Below are positions 21,339 to 33,236 of a DNA stretch of 64,000 nt, piece after piece. The stretch covers positions 3,578,859 to 3,642,858 of the forward strand of contig JANJXV010000040.1 in the NCBI GenBank assembly GCA_024803745.1, written 5' to 3'. The notes beneath the pieces are model-generated. The model was not told the origin of the DNA. It made no database searches and saw only the letters and a program-made list of their open reading frames with translations. Every line of letters starts with the position of its first letter. Within the stretch, counting starts at the first letter, position 1. The translations under genes were made by a program, and so were the position numbers. Source of the DNA: Megascapheus bottae. Its lineage: Eukaryota > Chordata > Mammalia > Rodentia > Geomyidae.

Positions 21339-22500
21339 CCTGGGTGCGCTGATAGGGATCCTGCAGTCTCTCGGGGGGATCCTGCATTTTCTCAGGGGGA
21401 TCCTGTGCTCTCTCGGGGAGATCCTGCGCTCTCTCGGGGAGATCCTGCGCTCTCTCGGGGAGATCCTGCGCTCTCTCGAGGGGATCCTGCACGCTCTTGT
21501 GGGGATCCTGCGCTCTCCCAGGGGGGTCCTGCACTCTCTCAAGGGGATCCTGCGCTCTCTCAAGGGGATCCTGCGCTCTCTTGTAGAGATCCTGTGCTCC
21601 CTCATAGAGACCCTGTGTGTTCTCCTGGGAATCCTGCACACTCTCGTAGGAAACCTAGCAGTGATCTCTACGAAGTTATTCCTGGTGATCTCCCCTAGGG
21701 ATCCTGCGCTCTCTCGTAGGGATCCTGCACTCTCCCAGGGGGGATCCTGCATACTCTAATAGGGATCCTGCGCTCTCTCTGGGGGGGGGGGAATCCAGCG
21801 CTCTCTCATAGTGATCCTGCGCTCTCTCATAGTGATCCTGCGCTCTCTCGGGGGGGGGGGGATCCTACACTCTCTCTAGGGGATCCTGCATACTCTAACA
21901 GGGATCCTGTGCTCTCTGGGGGGGGGAGGGGATCCTGCGCTCTCTCAGGGGGGATCCTGCGCTGTCTCGGGGGGGGGGGGAGATCCTATATACTCTAATA
22001 GGGATCCTGCGCTCTCTGGGGGGGGAATCCTGCGCTCTCTCATAGGGATCCTGCACTCTCTGGGGGGGGAATCCTGCGCTCTCTCGGGGGGGGGGGGAAT
22101 CCTGCGCTCTCTCGGGGGGGGGGGGGGAATCCTGCGCTCTCTCATAGGGATCCTGTGTGCTCTCAGGGGGATCCTGCACTCTCTCCAGGGGGGCGGGGGG
22201 GAATCCTGCGCTCTCTCTAGGGGATCCTGCACTCTCTCATAGGATCCTGCGCTCTCTCCGGGGGGCAGGGGGGAATCCTGCACTCTCTCTAGGGGATCCT
22301 GCGCTCTCTGGGGGGGGGGATCCTGTGTGCTCTCAGGGGGATCCTGCGCTCTGTCATAGGGATCCTTTGTGCTCTTGTAGAGATCCTGTGTGCTCTCCTG
22401 GGAATCCTGCACTCTCTTGTGGGGATCCTAGCAGTGATCTCTATGGAGTTACCCCTAGTGATTCCCCCCTAGGGATCCTGCACGCTCCCCCAGGGGTCCT
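21339..22500 (+). repeat. 19-22-bp minisatellite with a duplicated higher-order cassette
   Basis: Units have the form GGGGATCCTGCGCTCTCTC with variable G runs (up to about 13 G). A distinct unit series ending CCTAGCAGTGATCTCTA, then GAAGTTATT or GGAGTTACC, then CCCCTAGGGATCCTGC occurs at 21654 and again at 22427, 773 bp apart, and the units just before it also correspond. This indicates a whole-cassette duplication. Open frames of 130-300 aa here are repeat artefacts. Confidence 0.95.
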
Positions 22501-23056
22501 GTGTTCAGTCCCCAGGGTTTTGTGTAGACTCCTAAAGGCATTTCTCTCCTACCATGCTTTTTGGATTTGCAAAATAGTAATCCATGACTTCCTCTGTGTT
22601 ACCTGGGGGATTTTCTTTTCAAGCAAGAAATACTTTTCATGTAACCACAGGACTAGCCTCGGGCTTCCAGAGGTGCGTGTTCTTCCCTCTGGAAAGAGGC
22701 CAGCAATAATAAAACACAGAGCCTTTGACTTTGACCTTCTGTGGACAGTTTCTCCCTCACCGCCCTTCAGAATCCACCCAGCCGTTCGGGACCACGCCAA
22801 GGGCCTCCATCTAGCCCGTGGTCTCTGAGCCTGCAGGATAATAACAGCTGGGGAACCTTACCCTGCTCTTTCCCCAGATAACTTGGCTTTTTAGAGGTGT
22901 CGGGAAAGGAAAGTACCAGAAAAGCAGCATAACCTGCCTGGCCATCTTTGCGTAAATGGAGGAGGTCCAGTGAGGCTCTGATCCAGAATTGCCAAGTGTT
23001 CACAAAGGAGGAAGTCAGCAAGGCCCTGGAGTTTCAGCCCTCAGCCCAGGGGAGAT
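22501..23056. other. Unique intron 1 sequence
   Basis: Moderately AT-rich sequence between two minisatellites. Nothing else was recognised. Confidence 0.5.
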
Positions 23057-23059
23057 GTG

Positions 23060-23448
23060 CCCGGAGGCTGGACTGCAAAGAGGCCAGAGCTGCGTCCAGA
23101 GGCTGGACTCTAGAGGAGGCCGGAGCCGCGTCCGGAGGCTGGACTGCGAGGAGGCCGGAGCCGCGTCCGGAGGCTGGACTCTAGAGGAGGCCGGAGCCGC
23201 GTCCGGAGGCTGGACTCTAGAGGAGGCCGGAGCCGCGTCCGGAGGCTGCACTCTAGAGGAGGCCGGAGCCGCGTCCGGAGGCTGCACTCTAGAGGAGGCC
23301 GGAGCCGCGTCCGGAGGCTGCACTCTAGAGGAGGCCGGAGCCGCGTCCGGAGGCTGCACTCTAGAGGAGGCCGGAGCCGCGTCCGGAGGCTGCACTCTAG
23401 AGGAGGCCGGAGCCGCGTCCGGAGGCTGGACTGCGAGGAGGCTGGACT
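23060..23448 (+). repeat. CpG-rich 36-bp minisatellite, about 10.7 copies
   Basis: The consensus unit is GAGGCTGCACTCTAGAGGAG + GCCGGAGCCGCGTCCG, 36 bp with four CpGs. First units are diverged (CCAGAGCTGCGTCCAGAGG) and the central ones nearly identical, with GGACTC or GCACTC variants arranged in blocks. Because 36 is divisible by three, frames stay open on both strands (up to 154 aa); these are artefacts. Confidence 0.97.
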
Positions 23449-23800
23449 CTTAACAGACGGAATGACCATGTGGACATGTGACAGTTGTCACCTTTCGCAC
23501 TCTCAGCCTCCTCCCACAGGTGTGGACAGCTCCATCCACTGCAGAGCACAGATGGCCTGTGACACACTTCTGCTGAGAGGCACAGACATCAACTTTGGGA
23601 TAGAAGTAGAAGGAAAAGAAGCTCTCCCTACCCCTGGCCCTCTCTCCAAGCACACACCCCTCCCTGCCCCCTCCCCATGGCCTGCACCTCCTTCTGGGGA
23701 CTGCCATTAAAATGGTTCTGGCCCCCAGCCGGCTGGGCGGCCCCCTCCCCAAATGTGTGCACAGGGCAGCAGAGAGCAGCACGGCCTCTCCTGGCTCTGT
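23449..23800. other. Unique intron 1 sequence
   Basis: Nothing recognised between the two tandem arrays. Confidence 0.5.
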
Positions 23801-23862
23801 CTGCCCTGCCCTGCCCTGCCCTGCCCTGCCCTGCCCTGCCCTGCCCTGCCCTGCCGTGCTGC
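23801..23862 (+). repeat. (TGCCC)n pentanucleotide repeat
   Basis: About eleven perfect CTGCC/TGCCC units followed by a GTGCTGCGG junction. Near-perfect, so probably polymorphic. Confidence 0.95.
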
Positions 23863-25655
23863 GGAGCCTCCACGGTCCTTGGTGACTGCCTTTTGTGGCA
23901 CTTCTTCGTGGCTCAGGGCTGTGGGCGAGGGGTCTCCAGTGTGGACCTGCATCAGGTGCAGGTGAGAGTCTCACGGGTGTTCCTGTGACTCTTCACCCTT
24001 TGGGCATGTGAAATAAAGGCGTACCCCTATTCAGTGTGTGTGTCACCGCTGCGGCAGCGGCCCGGCGGGCATGGTTCTGACTGGTGGGGGAGGGGAAGGA
24101 GTCGGGGCTGCTCTGCTCTCGTCAGGTAGTTCTCTCCCGTCTACATCACAGGGAGCAGGAACTCAGGAGGCGGGAGAGGAATGTTGTTTTCTCGCTGGCA
24201 CTTCCGCATGAAAGCAAGAACTTCGAGGCTCTTGAGCGTCTTTTGTGGGGAGCAGAGGAAGGAGAGGTTGAAATCCCCCTGTCCTTAAGAGCAGAGACTG
24301 AGCATGATTTTTTTTCTCCTTTCTTGGCCTATAAGGGAAAGTGGACTTCTGAGAGACGTAGCTGAGCAGGACACAGGGTTTGTCACCCCTGATGGGTATG
24401 AAAGGCCCCTGTGAACTTGGCTCTTCCCACTTTGAGACTGCCTTCCTCCCCAAGGGCCCAGAGCCTGGGTCCTTACGCTGCCGGGGCTTCTGGCTGAGTG
24501 GAGAGCAGGCCCCAGGGAGGGCGTGGGTCGTCAGCTTGTCCCAGGCAGACCCCACTGACGGGTCATCTGGGGAGGCAGACAGTCTGAGCAGCTTTGCGTG
24601 GAGGCTCTGCTGTGCCCTCCAGCCTGGTGGGCTTCCTTGGCCGTGGCCTGGGGTGCCGCCCTGGTGAAGCGGATCGCAAAGGAGACTTCCAACGAGTCTG
24701 TTGTCACCAAGCAGAACTTCTGCCTTCTAGTGTGCTGCCCGCCATTCCTGAGCACAGTAGATGATGAAGAACGAAAAGAAGAACCAGAACCGATAGCTCT
24801 TGGTTTCTGAAACCAGAAGCTGCGCGTAGATACTTCTGTTGGCTCTGGTTTTTAAGCCAAGGCTGCTGCTCTAGGTTTTTGCCGAACCTCGCTACGGGAG
24901 GTAGCAGGAAGCTGGCAGTCTGAGAGAGCCAGAGGAAATGCCCGTCTCCCTTAGCAGCTGGCCTCTGCCGGCATCCAAGCCCAGGCTGCCCCAGCCTCCC
25001 ACGTGCTGGTATTACGAGCGTGCCTCGATGTTTGACGTCTGAACAAATCCATGCCGGCTGAACATACACACCTGCCCCGGGCCAGGCACCGGGGTACGCG
25101 GCCCAGAGCGTCCTTGGCATTGCCTGAGATGACCTGCATTTGCATTTGCATGCAGATCTCCCCCCTGCCCTGCCGTCTAGGTGTGCAGACCTGAAGTGCA
25201 GTGCAGCACGGCGAATACACTGTGACCGGTACACGTGGTCAGTCCAGGGCAGCCAGGACACGTGACCGGCGTGGAGCTGTGGGGTGTGTGCAGGGTGGCT
25301 GGCACGCGTCATCTGTGTGTGCATCCACATTTAGAGGGTCTCTGAAGTTTCAGGGGGTCTGAGTGTCCTCCCCACAGCTCTTCTCTCTTTCTCCCTCTTG
25401 TGGGACTTCCAGGGTGTAACCACTAAGGAGAAGAGGCCCGCGTAGACCCCCAGGCTGTGCTGCGGCTCTAGAGGAGGGTAACCAAGGCCACGACCAGTTG
25501 CAGTGATTCTTGTTCTTTCCTGCAGGAGCCCCCGCCACATCTGGCCAGGCTTTCAGTCCACCCGAGTCCGGATGGCTCAGGGAACGGGCAGTTTGGCCAT
25601 GTGGCCGTGACATCCGTGGTACCTGCCTGGAAGGCCTCTCTCGTGTATGGATAGA
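23863..25655. other. Unique intron 1 sequence
   Basis: No gene recognised. 24985-25030 (CAGCCTCCCACGTGCTGGTA) may be a very old inverted B1 fragment. Confidence 0.45.
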
Positions 25656-25835
25656 TCTGTGTCCTCTCTAATGGCGCCCTTGGTACAAGCTTGGTAACTC
25701 TCCAGTTTGTTACTACTAGCCCTGGGCAGGGACCATGCAGACTGGCTAATTGTAATAGCCAGCCATTAGAGGCAGCAGCATTAATGGAGGAGAAAGCAGC
25801 TAATAAAGAGCTCAGCTCGGCTGTTCTGTGTTGCC
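25656..25835 (+). promoter_or_regulatory. AT-rich, SINE-free block, candidate conserved enhancer
   Basis: Contains CTGGCTAATTGTAATAGCC, GCAGCATTAATGGAGGAG and GCTAATAAAGAGCTCAG, a cluster of TAAT/ATTA homeodomain cores, plus the inverted pair TGGCTAATTG and AATAGCCAGCCATTAGAGG. Composition contrasts with both flanks. Function is inferred only from composition and motifs. Confidence 0.4.
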
Positions 25836-27244
25836 TGGTGTACTGGCTGCGGGTTTCTTGTGATGCCAGAAATAAGAGAAGAGAAGTCTTCATGACCCTC
25901 CTTCAAAAGACAGGTCCAATGCTTCGCAGCATTTCTGATAAATCCAGGAGCAAGACTTGCCTTTTCCCAGAGGTGGCAGCTGTGTCCTGCTTGGGCATGG
26001 CTCAGGCCTCTCCCGGCCTGTGTGGACACGGTGCCTGCCTGTCCTGCCGGGAGGCGAAGCTGCCAGTCTGCTGCCAGTGTGGGGCACCCGGCCCCCGAGC
26101 TTGAGGAGCTGCTGAGCTCATTTGCGCTCTGCTTTGAGCAGAAGCCCACGGCCTGGCCCTCCGCTGCCCAGCGTGAGAGTGAGTCGCGCTGGCGGATTCC
26201 ACTCACCATTCAGAACGAGCGAAGAGATTCGAGGGGAAAAGGAAAAGAATTTCATGGCAACTCAGGAGTCGAAAGAATCTTAATTGAAATGTTTTTTTAA
26301 AAAAATGGAAACAGGAAATGCAGTTCAGGGTTCTGCTGAAGTGCTCCTAGATTGAGAAACTGGACTGCATTCAGGGAAACCCCGGGATGCCAGGGTCCTG
26401 GAGGACTAAGACAGAGACGGCAGCCCTTTGGTGATTCAGCAGGGGGCAGGGCATGGTCCTGGCGGCAGGCTGACCCCTTCACCCCTGCCCTGTGGAAGCC
26501 CTGCCTGGAGTCAACTCCCCACCCTGTCTAGGCTGGCCTCTTCCCCCTGCACTTAGAGTGTCCGCCCCTCCCCACATAGTAACCTCTATTCCAGTCTGCA
26601 GAATAACCTCCTTCCCCCACCTCTGTGGTGGGGATCCAGGGGCCACGGCACCATCTGTGCACACACATGGCACCACCTGGTCTTGGTGGCTCCTTGCTGC
26701 TCTCCCTTGTGTGTTTGTGTGTGCTGCTTCTGGGTTGGTGGAAGGATTGAGTGAGAAGGGGTTTCTTGTTGAAGAAAACGTTAGGATTAAAACTGGATAC
26801 TTGATCCAAGGGTATTCAAGATGGATTTCTATACACAGAGAAGGCAGGCTGCACACAGAGTCAGGTCTCTGGCCACTGCATGTCCCCGCCTGCACTGGCA
26901 CGGCCCTTCTCCTCCGTCTCCTGCTCAGCACTCTTGCCCCTCATCCAGGGCCCTGGTGCTGCAGGGCCCGGGACATTCCGGCTGCTGCAGTTCTTACGAG
27001 CATGGACTCATCACTCGGAATTCCCCTCGTGTAGCACAGCCACGTGGACTGGCCAGCAGGGCCTGTGCAGGTTTTTGTTGTTCCTGTGTCAGGAATGGTT
27101 CGGGCTGAGCTCTGCGCTTGTTTCTCTCCCTGAGTCTGGGGTTACCCTGCGTCCTCCTTGCAGGCGTACCCCAAGGGAGCTTGCGTGCACGTTCCTCGTC
27201 CTGCTTGCCGCGTCTGCCGGCACCCAGGCCCGGGTGCCACGCTG
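25836..27244. other. Unique intron 1 sequence
   Basis: A purine-rich, A-rich stretch lies at 26215-26330. Otherwise nothing recognised; frames of up to 203 aa carry no domain. Confidence 0.45.
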
Positions 27245-27332
27245 TGTGACCACACACGTGCAGACGGGTACACAGTCTGGGGCCTGGTGCGTGCCTGGCA
27301 AGCACTCCACCACCAAGCCGCACCCAGCCCTA
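27245..27332 (-). mobile_element. ID-like SINE fragment, antisense
   Basis: GGGCCTGGTGCGTGCCTGGC followed by AAGCACTCCACCACCAAGCC, the inverted 5' half of an ID element. Confidence 0.65.
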
Positions 27333-28539
27333 CACAGAATTTTAGCTAGTGGGGTCCTTGCGGAAATTCCAGGGTTCTCGTGTGATTCATTTTGCCTAAT
27401 TCCCAGTAAACACAAGGCAAGTGCTGAAATAGTTCCAGTCACAGGGAAGGGAAAGTTATCAATCTCACCCACCTTTCAGAGCCAGGCTTGAATCAGGATC
27501 TGTTGCTGTGTTTGTTTCTTAAAACATCGCTGTGCAGATGACAGGTCTGGTAAGAGAAGATCTACGATGACTAGATTTGGTAGGCAGGGAAGCAAGGAAC
27601 TCCTCACAGGTCCCGAATCATCTGCATAAACATCCACAAAAAGTGGCACTGTGTAGTGAGGCCAGCATTGGCTGTGGCTGTGGGCCCCGCTGTCTCCCCA
27701 GAGCTGCCTGGAGCCGTACAGTGACGTAGGGAGGTAATTCCCACACTGGCTCCCTCCTCACCTCCGCAGAAGTCCTTGCCGAGAGGCAGCGGCAGGTGCT
27801 CGGAGCTGCACATGACCGAGGGCTCCATGGAGTGGACCTCCAGAGCCTCCCTGGGTGAGACGAGGTCACCTCCACGTCCCTCCTCCACTTTGTACTCTGC
27901 AGCTGCATGCTTCGTGGAGAGTGACATGTCCCCTGCTCCCAAGCTCTCTTCCCCTGCGGCTTGCTGAATCGGGAGTGGACAGGGTAGTCGCTGTTCTCAA
28001 GTGCTAGAAATTGAATTTCAAGACTGTGATAGTTTCTTGTATCCATGAGGGCAAAAAGCTAGTAAGCCATGAGGGCAAATGGTAGCTTATTCAGATTTGG
28101 GGTGATAGCAGCTAGAGCTTCTTAATACAAGCTTATTTGATGAAAGTGCATGGATAGAAGCCAACTGCAGCCCCAGGACTGTCCTCAAGTGACCACATGT
28201 TCAGTCGTGAGCTGCCAAGGAGAGCTAGCTGGGGTCCCTGGGGTCTGGGGCCGTGTCCCCAAGCCCTGCAGGCTGGAAATGAATCTTCCCCCCTCACGGT
28301 GTGGGGTGCGGCCCGCGTGTCTTTGGCGCCTGCTGTCTCCCCAGAGATAGGGTGCCAAGTGTCAGTGGTACTGCTGCATGGCTCTGGGAGATGCCACCAC
28401 CTCGTGTCTGTGTACTCTCCGCCCCCCCTCGGGACTTTATCAAAGCCTCAGAAGCCATGTGACCTGGGTCGGCGTGTGTTAACTGGATTGGAGCAAAGGT
28501 TCTTTAAACAACTCAGAGTCTGTGTGTGCACCTAGGCCC
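27333..28539. other. Unique intron 1 sequence
   Basis: 27970-28150 is relatively AT-rich with two GCCATGAGGGCAAA copies 19 bp apart (about 28043 and 28066). No gene recognised. Confidence 0.45.
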
Positions 28540-28722
28540 TGGGTCTTTGACTGCCTGGGCGCAGTCCCTGGTGTTTTCACTCAGAGCTCTTGCCACCTGA
28601 GCCACAGCTCTACTAGCATTTTGGTCAACTGAACATTTTTCCTGAGTGGGCTGGCTTTGAACCTCAGTCCTCCGCGCTCACCCTCCTGAGTAGCTAGGAT
28701 TGCAGATGTGAGCCAGGCTCCG
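28540..28722 (-). mobile_element. 7SL/B1-like head + Geo SINE, antisense
   Basis: GCCACCTGAGCCACAGCTCT (Geo) and GGGCTGGCTTTGAACCTCAG, CTCCTGAGTAGCTAGGATTG (head). Confidence 0.85.
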
Positions 28723-29105
28723 TCTTTATGTGACCTGTAACCACTTTTGTGCATGTTGTCTAGCTGCTTTTCTGGTTTTCTCAATTCCTGGAATGCTTTA
28801 TCTCCAGGAACGCTAGTATTTAATTAACAGTAAGTTCTAAAGTTTCTGAACCTCTCTGCCTTTTCAGAGTTATGATAGATACTGTTACACCAATACTCTG
28901 GCAGTTTGCTTATCTGCCAAAGCTCCAGATTGAGGAATTCTGAGGACAGGCTCTTTGGTGACACCTGGTATTTGGGGTGTATATTAGGGATGGAGAGGGC
29001 CTGTTTTAAATGGAAGTTTCTGGCTCACAGGTTTCTAAATATCCCATTAAAATGTGGTAATTAAATGGGGGGGCAGGGAAATTTAAATCACCTCAGATTT
29101 GATAG
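28723..29105. other. Unique AT-rich intron 1 sequence
   Basis: Relatively AT-rich, with GTATTTAATTAACAGTAAG at about 28815. No repeat recognised. Confidence 0.45.
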
Positions 29106-29293
29106 TTCTTTTTTTCCCCTCCCAGTCCTGGTGCTTGAACTCAGGGCCTGGGCACTTTTTCTTAAGGCTAGCGCTCTGCCACTTGAGCCACAGCCCCATT
29201 TCCAGCTTTTTCTGTGTATGTGGTACCAAGGAATCAAACCCAGGGCTTCGCGCATGCTGGGCAAGCGCTGTATCACATCATCGGGGTGCGCTC
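29106..29293 (-). mobile_element. IDL-Geo dimeric SINE, antisense
   Basis: TGCTTGAACTCAGGGCCTGG and CACTTGAGCCACAGCCCCAT (Geo), then TTTCTGTGTATGTGGTACCA and CGCATGCTGGGCAAGCGCTG (ID-like head). Confidence 0.94.
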
Positions 29294-30019
29294 TGGGCCT
29301 GATTTTGTAGTTCTTACAGGAACATTTTGTATGCCCTCCAAAATACCATTGCAAATGGCTTCTGCAATGATTTCTAAAATTCTCATGCCAACCCTTGCCT
29401 GATACAACTCCGTCTCTGGACCTCTGAGCCGTCTGTGGCCCTCCCTCCTAGCTCCAGCAGTGCCAGGCTTCTTTTTCTTCCTTCAGCCGCTGGTCCTGAT
29501 GGTTTGTGTCTGCAAAGCCGAGCGCCCGTGTGTTTTATCTGCTCACCGTCTGAACAGTCCTCGGGCACGTTCCGTCACGTCAGTGACCTTGGCCGGCTGT
29601 GTATCCCCCCGACAGCACTCCACAGCCTTCATACCTCTGTCTGGAGTGTTTTAATTTAATTAGAGCACTGCTTACGGCCCTCTTGGGAATTCCTTGCCCC
29701 TCTTCATGTTCACATAAAGTCCCTCTGGTTTTCCTCAGTCTGAGCGTTTGCTCCTGGGTGCATGAACTGTCAGTTGGTGCTTTGTGGGGTTGGAAGAGCA
29801 GGGACGTGCAGTTGTGAGGAGGGAGGGATTCCGTGGTTCACTGAGCCTTGGTCCCCAAGGCCCCTCCACTGCATAGCTCCATCTCTTTGGTTTTCTAGCT
29901 TCGGCAAGCCCCTACCAGCGGACGTGGGTCTTCCCTTCTGAAGCCAAGGTAGTTCTGTTTTGTTATTGACAAGTACCTTAATCTTTCACTGAACCTTTTA
30001 TTCGTGTGTGTTTGTGTGA
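29294..30019. other. Unique intron 1 sequence
   Basis: Nothing recognised. Confidence 0.5.
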
Positions 30020-30182
30020 ATTCTGATATTTAAACTCAGGACTTCACGCCCTGGCTTAAGCTTTTTCACTCAACACATGTGGTGTCCTGCCACTGAACCA
30101 GACCAGATTTGTCTGCCCCAGCTGGCGTCAACCTGTAACCCTCAGATCTCACCCTCGAGAGCTAGTGGGTTTGATTTCAGTC
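30020..30182 (-). mobile_element. Degenerate 7SL/B1-like + Geo SINE, antisense
   Basis: TAAACTCAGGACTTCACGCC, CCTGCCACTGAACCAGACCA and AACCCTCAGATCTCACCCTC follow the order Geo then head; strongly diverged. Confidence 0.65.
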
Positions 30183-30429
30183 CACCTTTGATTATTTTCC
30201 AGATTGGGTCTTGGCTTTTTCCTGTTTCTGCCTGGCACCTTCACTGAGCCTGAGCCCTTGGGAGTGTAGTGAAGGTACACACAGAGTTGTAAGAAGTTGG
30301 GGTACCCAGCTGGGCTCCTGTCATGGTCTGGAGGCTGTGAGGATCTGGCCTCTCACCTGGGCACCCTGTGCCTTTCTTCTGGCTTTAAGGGAGCAGACTT
30401 GTATTGCACAATAGCTCCTTCCATTCTCT
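30183..30429. other. Unique intron 1 sequence
   Basis: Nothing recognised. Confidence 0.5.
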
Positions 30430-30525
30430 CCCCGCCCTCCCTCCCTCCCTCCCCCCCTCCTCTCCCCCTCTCCCCTCCCTCCCTCCTCTTCCCCTCTCCC
30501 CTCCCTTCCCCCTCCACCTCGAAGA
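30430..30525 (-). repeat. (CCCTCC)n polypyrimidine tract
   Basis: About 95 bases of almost only C and T built from CCCT and CCTC units. Confidence 0.9.
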
Positions 30526-30856
30526 CTTTTTGACAATGTTTTCTTTACCAACAGTTTCACTTCTGCAAAACCCATAACAAAACCAGAACACGTTTCTGGG
30601 AATAAAGTTAACGGTGGCTAGAAAGAGCCACGATGGGATTGGAGGGTTGAGGACTCTGGGGAATTTGTGAAAGGAGAAAAACAGTGCATAAACGCCCATC
30701 TCACCTGGAAAAACCCCCAACAAATGTAATTTACATTTCCCATACACATGATTATATCTTGTTGCCTCATTTACCCCCAAACAGCTCAGAACAAACGCAC
30801 AAGAATAAAACTCATCCCTGACTTAGGGTTGCCATTTGACAAAGCTCCAGAGAAAT
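30526..30856. other. Unique AT-rich intron 1 sequence
   Basis: A repeat-free AT-rich stretch with ACAATGTTTTCTTTACC and GAATAAAGTTAACGG. A weak enhancer candidate only. Confidence 0.35.
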
Positions 30857-31136
30857 GGGGCTAGAGGTGGCAGCCAGTGCCTTTAGTTCCAGCTGTGGGG
30901 AAGCAGAGGATCCTAGTTTGAGGCCAGCTGGAGCAAAAAAAAACCCCTCAAAACACAAGTTCATCACTGTAGCTCACACGGGTCATTCTAGGGAATCAGG
31001 ATGCTCGAGTAGCGGGTCTGGGTCCAGGCCCTCTGGGCGAGAACTCAGACGCTGTCCGAGGCCGTGGGCATGTCTCAGGTGGGACAGCGCCTAGCACGCA
31101 CAGAGCTCTCAGTTCAGACTCCAGTTGCCCATCTTT
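30857..31136 (+). mobile_element. Old B1-like + ID-like composite SINE
   Basis: TAGAGGTGGCAGCCAGTGCC and GAGGCCAGCTGGAGC (B1-like), then CACAGAGCTCTCAGTTCAGA (ID-like) at the end. Very diverged. Confidence 0.55.
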
Positions 31137-31238
31137 CTCTTCAAGAGAACACAAAAATAAATGCAGGAGAAACAGATGGAGAGTTTGCTTTGCCTATGGA
31201 AGACCTTTCCATAGAAACACGCCTGGAAAGAAATCAAA

Positions 31239-31490
31239 TCTGAGCCAGGCGCTAGCGACTCACACATACAACCCTCGCTGCTCAGAAGGCCGATGTCTGA
31301 GGGCTGTGGTTCGAAGCTAGTCTGGGCAGAAAATTCTGAGAGACTTACCTAATTAATCACAAAATAAATAAATAAACACAAAACTAGAAGTGAAGCTGTG
31401 GCCAGCACTGAGCAAAAGAAGCTCAGGGACCGTGCCCACGCCCTGAGTTCCTGAGTTCAAGCCCCAGGAGTGGCACCAAAAAAACAAGAA
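31239..31490 (+). mobile_element. 7SL/B1-like head + Geo SINE
   Basis: AGCCAGGCGCTAGCGACTCA, GCTGTGGTTCGAAGCTAGTC (head with box B), (AAAT)n expansion at the junction, then GAAGTGAAGCTGTGGCCAGC and GAGTTCAAGCCCCAGGAGTG (Geo). Confidence 0.9.
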
Positions 31491-32069
31491 TCAGATCTGG
31501 ATCTATTGTGAATTAAGAACATAACCAGGAAACTTTAAGATGAACATTTAAACAGAAATGCCCCCCCCCCACCCTGTTGCTGCTGGCTGACTACCTGGGA
31601 AAGGTGAGGGCTGCCCTGAAATGGTAACTGTGAGTCTACGTTTATTTAAAACTTGCTACCACCACAACCAGGCTTTTCCAGGCTCGAGGAGGAAAGAAGC
31701 TTTAATTTGGGGAATAGTCTGCCGGGGGGGGGGGGGGGGAGCTTGCTTTTCCTCTGCATGCTTAAAAAAAAAACATCTTTTTTAAGTGTAAGCACATTTT
31801 CTTTGCTTTAATCTAAGGTTTTCGCTCCTGATTTCTCTTTTCACAGGCATCTTACTGGTCTTTTCCTCCCACATTAAACCACAGAAACTCACTGAAGTCA
31901 CATTGATGTCAAACGCGTTGATTTGTAGATCCAGGATGTAAATTGCCCCCACTCTTCTAGCGGAACAAACACAACAGACAGCTTCTTGCCATTATTGGAA
32001 GAATATAAACTGAAGACTTAATAAGAATTCTTCCCTTGCTGTTCGACTTGTTTGAATGGACCCAGAAAT
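31491..32069. other. Intron 1 sequence with poly-C, poly-G and an AT-rich island
   Basis: Contains poly-C at 31561-31570, poly-G at 31722-31739, and an AT-rich island (31790-32035) with CATTAAACCACAGAAAC (RUNX-like ACCACA) and AATATAAACTGAAG. The island lies about 0.8 kb upstream of exon 2. Confidence 0.45.
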
Positions 32070-32192
32070 GCTTGCTGTGCCTGGCCTGGGTTTGAGCCCT
32101 GTCCTTGAGGCTGGCACTCGCTGCTTGACCACAGCTCTGTCTCCCAGCAGGGGTGGTGTGTGCCGGTCTTGGGACTTGAACTTGGCCCAGAC
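32070..32192 (-). mobile_element. Possible very old Geo-type SINE, antisense
   Basis: TGCCTGGCCTGGGTTTGAGC and TGAGGCTGGCACTCGCTGCT recall inverted Geo, followed by GGACTTGAACTTGGCCCAG. Weak match. Confidence 0.4.
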
Positions 32193-33181
<989 letters not shown>

Positions 33182-33198
33182 TAAAAGGCTAGACAGAG

Positions 33199-33236
33199 GA
33201 TGGATGGATGGATGGATGATGGGTGGGTAGGTGGGG
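33199..33236 (+). repeat. (GGAT)n microsatellite
   Basis: GATGGATGGATGGATGATGG followed by GTGGGTAGGTGGG. Confidence 0.9.

Noticed and set aside
20838..22828. Open frames of 304, 255 and 223 aa
   Set aside because: Products of the TCC tract, a SINE and the 19-22-bp array read through in multiple frames.
23015..23469. Repetitive 12-residue protein-like frames of up to 154 aa on both strands
   Set aside because: The 36-bp unit is a multiple of three, so frames stay open without selection; both strands are open equally.
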